From: Salinispirillum marinum
GTDB lineage: Bacteria > Pseudomonadota > Gammaproteobacteria > Pseudomonadales > Natronospirillaceae
Length of the DNA: 64,000 nt
NCBI RefSeq assembly: GCF_042651565.1
Contig: NZ_JBHSDF010000004.1
Reading direction: 5' to 3' (one strand)
A program made the position numbers and the translations under genes. Of this stretch, positions 61,437 to 64,000 are shown one piece after another. Below the pieces are notes generated by a model that was not told the origin of the DNA, did no database searches, and saw only the letters and a list, made by a program, of their open reading frames with translations. The first letter of the stretch is position 1; each line of letters begins with the position of its first letter.

Positions 61437-62333
61437 TCATTCTGTTAATCCATGCTGGGCAGCTACTTCTACCGCCCGCTTTACCCCTTGGCGCCAACCA
61501 CGCTGACGAATGCCAAAGGTAAAAAATAATTTTTCCGTTGCCAAAACGGCATGGCGCGCCGAATACACCCGGTCATTCAATGCACTGCTGTCTATGGGCT
61601 CGACTTTTGGCTCTGGTGCCTCGGTACGCTGGGCGAACGTCGTTGCAATCGTACGAGCAAAATCATACCGCGTCGTGGGGCCGCGATCGCAATAATGATA
61701 GGTTCCCCACAACGGCGGGTCGGTATCACAATCCACTTGCTGCAGAATGGCGGCACAGACTTGCGCTAGATGCACCGCATAGGTTGGACAACCGATCTGG
61801 TCATTCGCTGCCTGCACGCTATCGCCACGCTGCAATGCGGCCAATGTCCGCGCAAAAAAATTATTGCCTGTTGCAGCAAACACCCAACTGGATCGCACAA
61901 TGACGTGCTGCGGGCACAGCTCACGCACCGCTTCTTCGCCTTCCAACTTGCTATTACCGTATACGTTCTGCGGATTGGGCTTGTGTTCTTCGGTGTAGGG
62001 CAGGCCCAACTGACCGTCAAAAACATAATCCGTGGATAAATGGAGCAAGGGAATCGAATGTTCCGCACACACCCGGGCCAGGTTAGCGGCCCCATCCCGA
62101 TTGACGGCGTAGCAATGCGCAGCATCCGACTGCGCCGCGCGCACATCAGACACGGCCGCCATATTGACAACATAGGTCGGTTGCTCTCGCTCAACGACGG
62201 CAGCAATCTGCTTTAGGTCCGTTATATCCATCTGCGCATGCGCCACGCCGCAGTGCGGTAACTGCAAATCAGCACAGACACGCAGCATTGCTTGCCCTAG
62301 TTGGCCGTTCGCGCCAGCAATCAAAATCTTCAT
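61437..62333 (-). CDS. dTDP-4-dehydrorhamnose reductase family protein
   Basis: A 298-residue short-chain-dehydrogenase-like enzyme of the RmlD family, which makes dTDP-L-rhamnose from the 4-keto sugar. It has the NAD(P) motif GANGQLGQAM, LSTDYVFDG, the YxxxK pair in YGNSKLEGE, and VRSSWVFAATGNNF. No rmlA, B or C genes are adjacent, so either these lie elsewhere or it serves another pathway. The PilZ gene follows 15 bases later on the same strand. Confidence 0.82.
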   Translation of the reverse strand: MKILIAGANGQLGQAMLRVCADLQLPHCGVAHAQMDITDLKQIAAVVEREQPTYVVNMAAVSDVRAAQSDAAHCYAVNRDGAANLARVCAEHSIPLLHLSTDYVFDGQLGLPYTEEHKPNPQNVYGNSKLEGEEAVRELCPQHVIVRSSWVFAATGNNFFARTLAALQRGDSVQAANDQIGCPTYAVHLAQVCAAILQQVDCDTDPPLWGTYHYCDRGPTTRYDFARTIATTFAQRTEAPEPKVEPIDSSALNDRVYSARHAVLATEKLFFTFGIRQRGWRQGVKRAVEVAAQHGLTE

Positions 62334-62526
62334 AGCGCGCGGGGTTCCATGCTAGCGGTTATCAATACGGTAAAGCCTTTATTCAATGATTACTAAAGTT
62401 CGTCCAAGTAATGTAACCCAGAGCGCAGCGCCAGAACAGAGTTCACGTGGGGAATTTAAGCAAGAATTGGACAATCTCGGGATCTCGACACACAATGACA
62501 TAACTGAACATGGAGAAACGTGACTT

Positions 62527-62751
62527 ATGCGTGTTCGCAAACCCAAACTGACGTCGGCATTTACGCGCGTAGGCATGGTCTTCGTCTTGCTCGGCGTTAT
62601 TGCGCTGCCCATTGATACCGCAGGTCTTTTCCCCAAACCATCAATCATGCTGTTACCCTTGGGGGTATGTTGTTACATCATCGGTTGGTATCGGGACCGG
62701 AAAATATACCGCCCTAAACGCAAGCGTACCTGGGACGATGACGAAACCTAG
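62527..62751 (+). CDS. Small two-helix membrane protein
   Basis: A 74-residue protein with two helices (about 15-32 and 40-57), a basic N-terminus and a C-terminal cytoplasmic tail rich in Arg/Lys and Asp. GGAG lies about 11 bases before the ATG. It resembles small uncharacterised inner-membrane proteins of gammaproteobacteria but I cannot name a family. It overlaps the convergent transporter gene by 4 bases. Confidence 0.6.
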   Translation: MRVRKPKLTSAFTRVGMVFVLLGVIALPIDTAGLFPKPSIMLLPLGVCCYIIGWYRDRKIYRPKRKRTWDDDET

Positions 62752-63950
62752 GCCGTTTTAGGCGGCAAGGGTATACGCACCACAAAGCCCCACGCTACCA
62801 CCGCTACCGCAACGCCGCTGACCCAAATCCCTAAGGCGGTCGGCATTACCGTACCGTCCATGCGCACCCCTAACCATTGACCGATGAAGAACGAAAAAAT
62901 CACCATAATGAAACTGCTCAATGCCGTAGCCGCCCCGGCAGAGCGTGGGAATGGCCCCATGGCTCCACTTTGAGCACAGGGCTGGTTAATGCCATGACCA
63001 ATCATATAGATGTAGAGCGGTAACATGATCGACCACACGGCTTGAATACCCGCCAAAGCTAACACACCCATCAAGGTGCCACCGACCAGCGCAAAGACAC
63101 CGCCAATGGCCACCGTGCGCTGCACCGAGTAGCGCAACAACAATCGACGGCATAACAAAGTACCGCTGATGTAGGAAGCCGACATGGTAAACATCAATAA
63201 ACCGTAGACGGACGACGACAACGACAAGATCTGAATAAACACAAAGGACGACGTGGCTAAAAACACAAACAAACCGGCATAGGTTGCCGACTGCAAGAGC
63301 GCAAACGACCAAAACGTATGATTCGCCAAAATGGACTTCCACGTATGCAGCAATACGTTTGGTCGCAAGGCATCGAGCTTCGGTGCCCGCAAGGTTTCAT
63401 CAATTTTCAACAGAATCAAACCCAAGGCGACGCTGCCCACCACGGCAAGAAACAACAAGGCAATACGCCAGCCAAACAAGTCGGTCAATAAACCGCCGAT
63501 CGGCGTACTGACGCACGCCACCACACCCAGGCCGGATAATCCCTGGCTCATGACCTTGGCCGCCATGATAGGATCATCAAAGCAATCCCGCACCAAGGCA
63601 CGAGCGGCCATAATGGCCGCACCCATCGCAACGCCCTGTAGCACCCGCCAGGCAATCAAACTTTCCATCGAAAAAGAGAAACTGCTGCCGATGGCCGACA
63701 GGGTGTACAAACTTAAGCCGATGATCAAAATGGGACGCCGCCCAACGCGGTCGGAAATCGGCCCCCAAATCAGTTGTGATGCGCCAAATGCCAACAGCAA
63801 GGATGACAAGGTCAACTGTGCCTGTACCATGGTGCCGCCGAAGGTCGTAGTGAGCGCTGGCAACGCAGGCAGATAGAGGTCAGTACTCAGTGGTTGCAGC
63901 CCCAACAGCAAGGTGAGAGCAACCACGAGTACGGCAGGCGATATAGACAC
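62748..63950 (-). CDS. Bcr/CflA-type MFS drug efflux transporter
   Basis: A 400-residue major facilitator with 12 predicted helices. The first helix ends LQPLSTDLYLPALPAL, and the helix 2-3 loop is GPISDRVGRRPILIIGL, both typical of the Bcr/CflA family that exports drugs and sulfonamides. The start is GTG at 63950, with AAGGA 8 bases upstream; an in-frame stop lies just upstream. Substrate unknown. The last 50 bases of the window beyond it show nothing. Confidence 0.86.
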   Translation of the reverse strand: MSISPAVLVVALTLLLGLQPLSTDLYLPALPALTTTFGGTMVQAQLTLSSLLLAFGASQLIWGPISDRVGRRPILIIGLSLYTLSAIGSSFSFSMESLIAWRVLQGVAMGAAIMAARALVRDCFDDPIMAAKVMSQGLSGLGVVACVSTPIGGLLTDLFGWRIALLFLAVVGSVALGLILLKIDETLRAPKLDALRPNVLLHTWKSILANHTFWSFALLQSATYAGLFVFLATSSFVFIQILSLSSSVYGLLMFTMSASYISGTLLCRRLLLRYSVQRTVAIGGVFALVGGTLMGVLALAGIQAVWSIMLPLYIYMIGHGINQPCAQSGAMGPFPRSAGAATALSSFIMVIFSFFIGQWLGVRMDGTVMPTALGIWVSGVAVAVVAWGFVVRIPLPPKTA

Positions 63951-64000
63951 AATGAATTCCTTAGCTAAGACTCACAGGCTTGCAGAGGCACGAACGCCTC

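Noticed and set aside
1..64000. CRISPR array, rRNA operon, integrase or prophage
   Set aside because: No regularly spaced direct repeats, no rRNA sequence, and no phage structural or tyrosine/serine integrase genes were seen.

Overview
The window looks like a chromosomal segment of a marine or halotolerant gammaproteobacterium, probably near Oceanospirillales/Pseudomonadales. The reasons are the Mrp-type Na+/H+ antiporter at the left edge, type II secretion genes, an accBC-prmA-dusB-fis-purHD block followed by a RetS-like kinase (the order known from Pseudomonas), a miaB-phoH-ybeY-corC block, and the absence of Gram-positive features. The lineage is inferred from gene content and order, not from a database search. 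Most of the window is tightly packed core genome with short or overlapping junctions.

Layout. 1-1570: end of an mrpDEFG antiporter operon. 1.7-8.7 kb: rimO, the EF-P paralogue gene yeiP, an M23 peptidase fused to an alpha/beta hydrolase, and the acetate pathway pair ackA-pta. 8.85-11.5 kb: a CHASE-PAS-GGDEF-EAL protein. 11.5-13.6 kb: adk-tsaB-rsmJ. 13.7-17.6 kb: gspN-gspC-gspD, with no other type II secretion genes in the window. 17.6-20.6 kb: groES-groEL behind a sigma-32-type promoter, and fxsA. 20.8-25.2 kb: a receiver protein with a degenerate GGDEF domain, a sensor kinase, a PduO-type cobalamin adenosyltransferase and a lipoprotein hydrolase. 25.3-29.5 kb: murI, small hypotheticals, tRNA-Met and tRNA-Gln, a polysaccharide deacetylase, a Bax-like protein and DUF1820. 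29.7-35.7 kb: miaB-phoH-ybeY-corC and ygiQ.

35.7-43.1 kb is the accessory island. It holds an IS110-family element with a structured non-coding end that is a candidate bridge RNA. Next to it is a peptide-export cluster: a HlyD/CvaA-type membrane fusion protein, a 69-residue double-glycine-leader precursor with a strongly cationic predicted core, two AT-rich membrane-protein genes (one VanZ-like), a CPBP intramembrane protease and a C39-peptidase ABC exporter. Together these are the parts of a class II microcin-like bacteriocin system: the exporter would cut the leader and export the core peptide with the fusion protein, and one or more of the small membrane proteins would give immunity. I recognise the component families but not this peptide, and I regard this as the most interesting system here.

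43.2-64 kb returns to core genes: DUF2333, aroQ-accB-accC, prmA, a DUF3426 protein, dusB-fis, purH-purD, a RetS-like hybrid kinase, coq7, rplU-rpmA and obgE-proB, ispB, a PilZ protein, a dTDP-4-dehydrorhamnose reductase homologue, a small membrane protein and a Bcr/CflA-type transporter. Three separate c-di-GMP-related proteins (8.85, 20.8 and 60.8 kb) suggest surface or motility signalling. Two long imperfect palindromes, each starting at the stop codon of a minus-strand gene (rimO and groEL), and a shorter palindromic repeat at 25.2 and 35.9 kb, are the main repeated structures outside genes.
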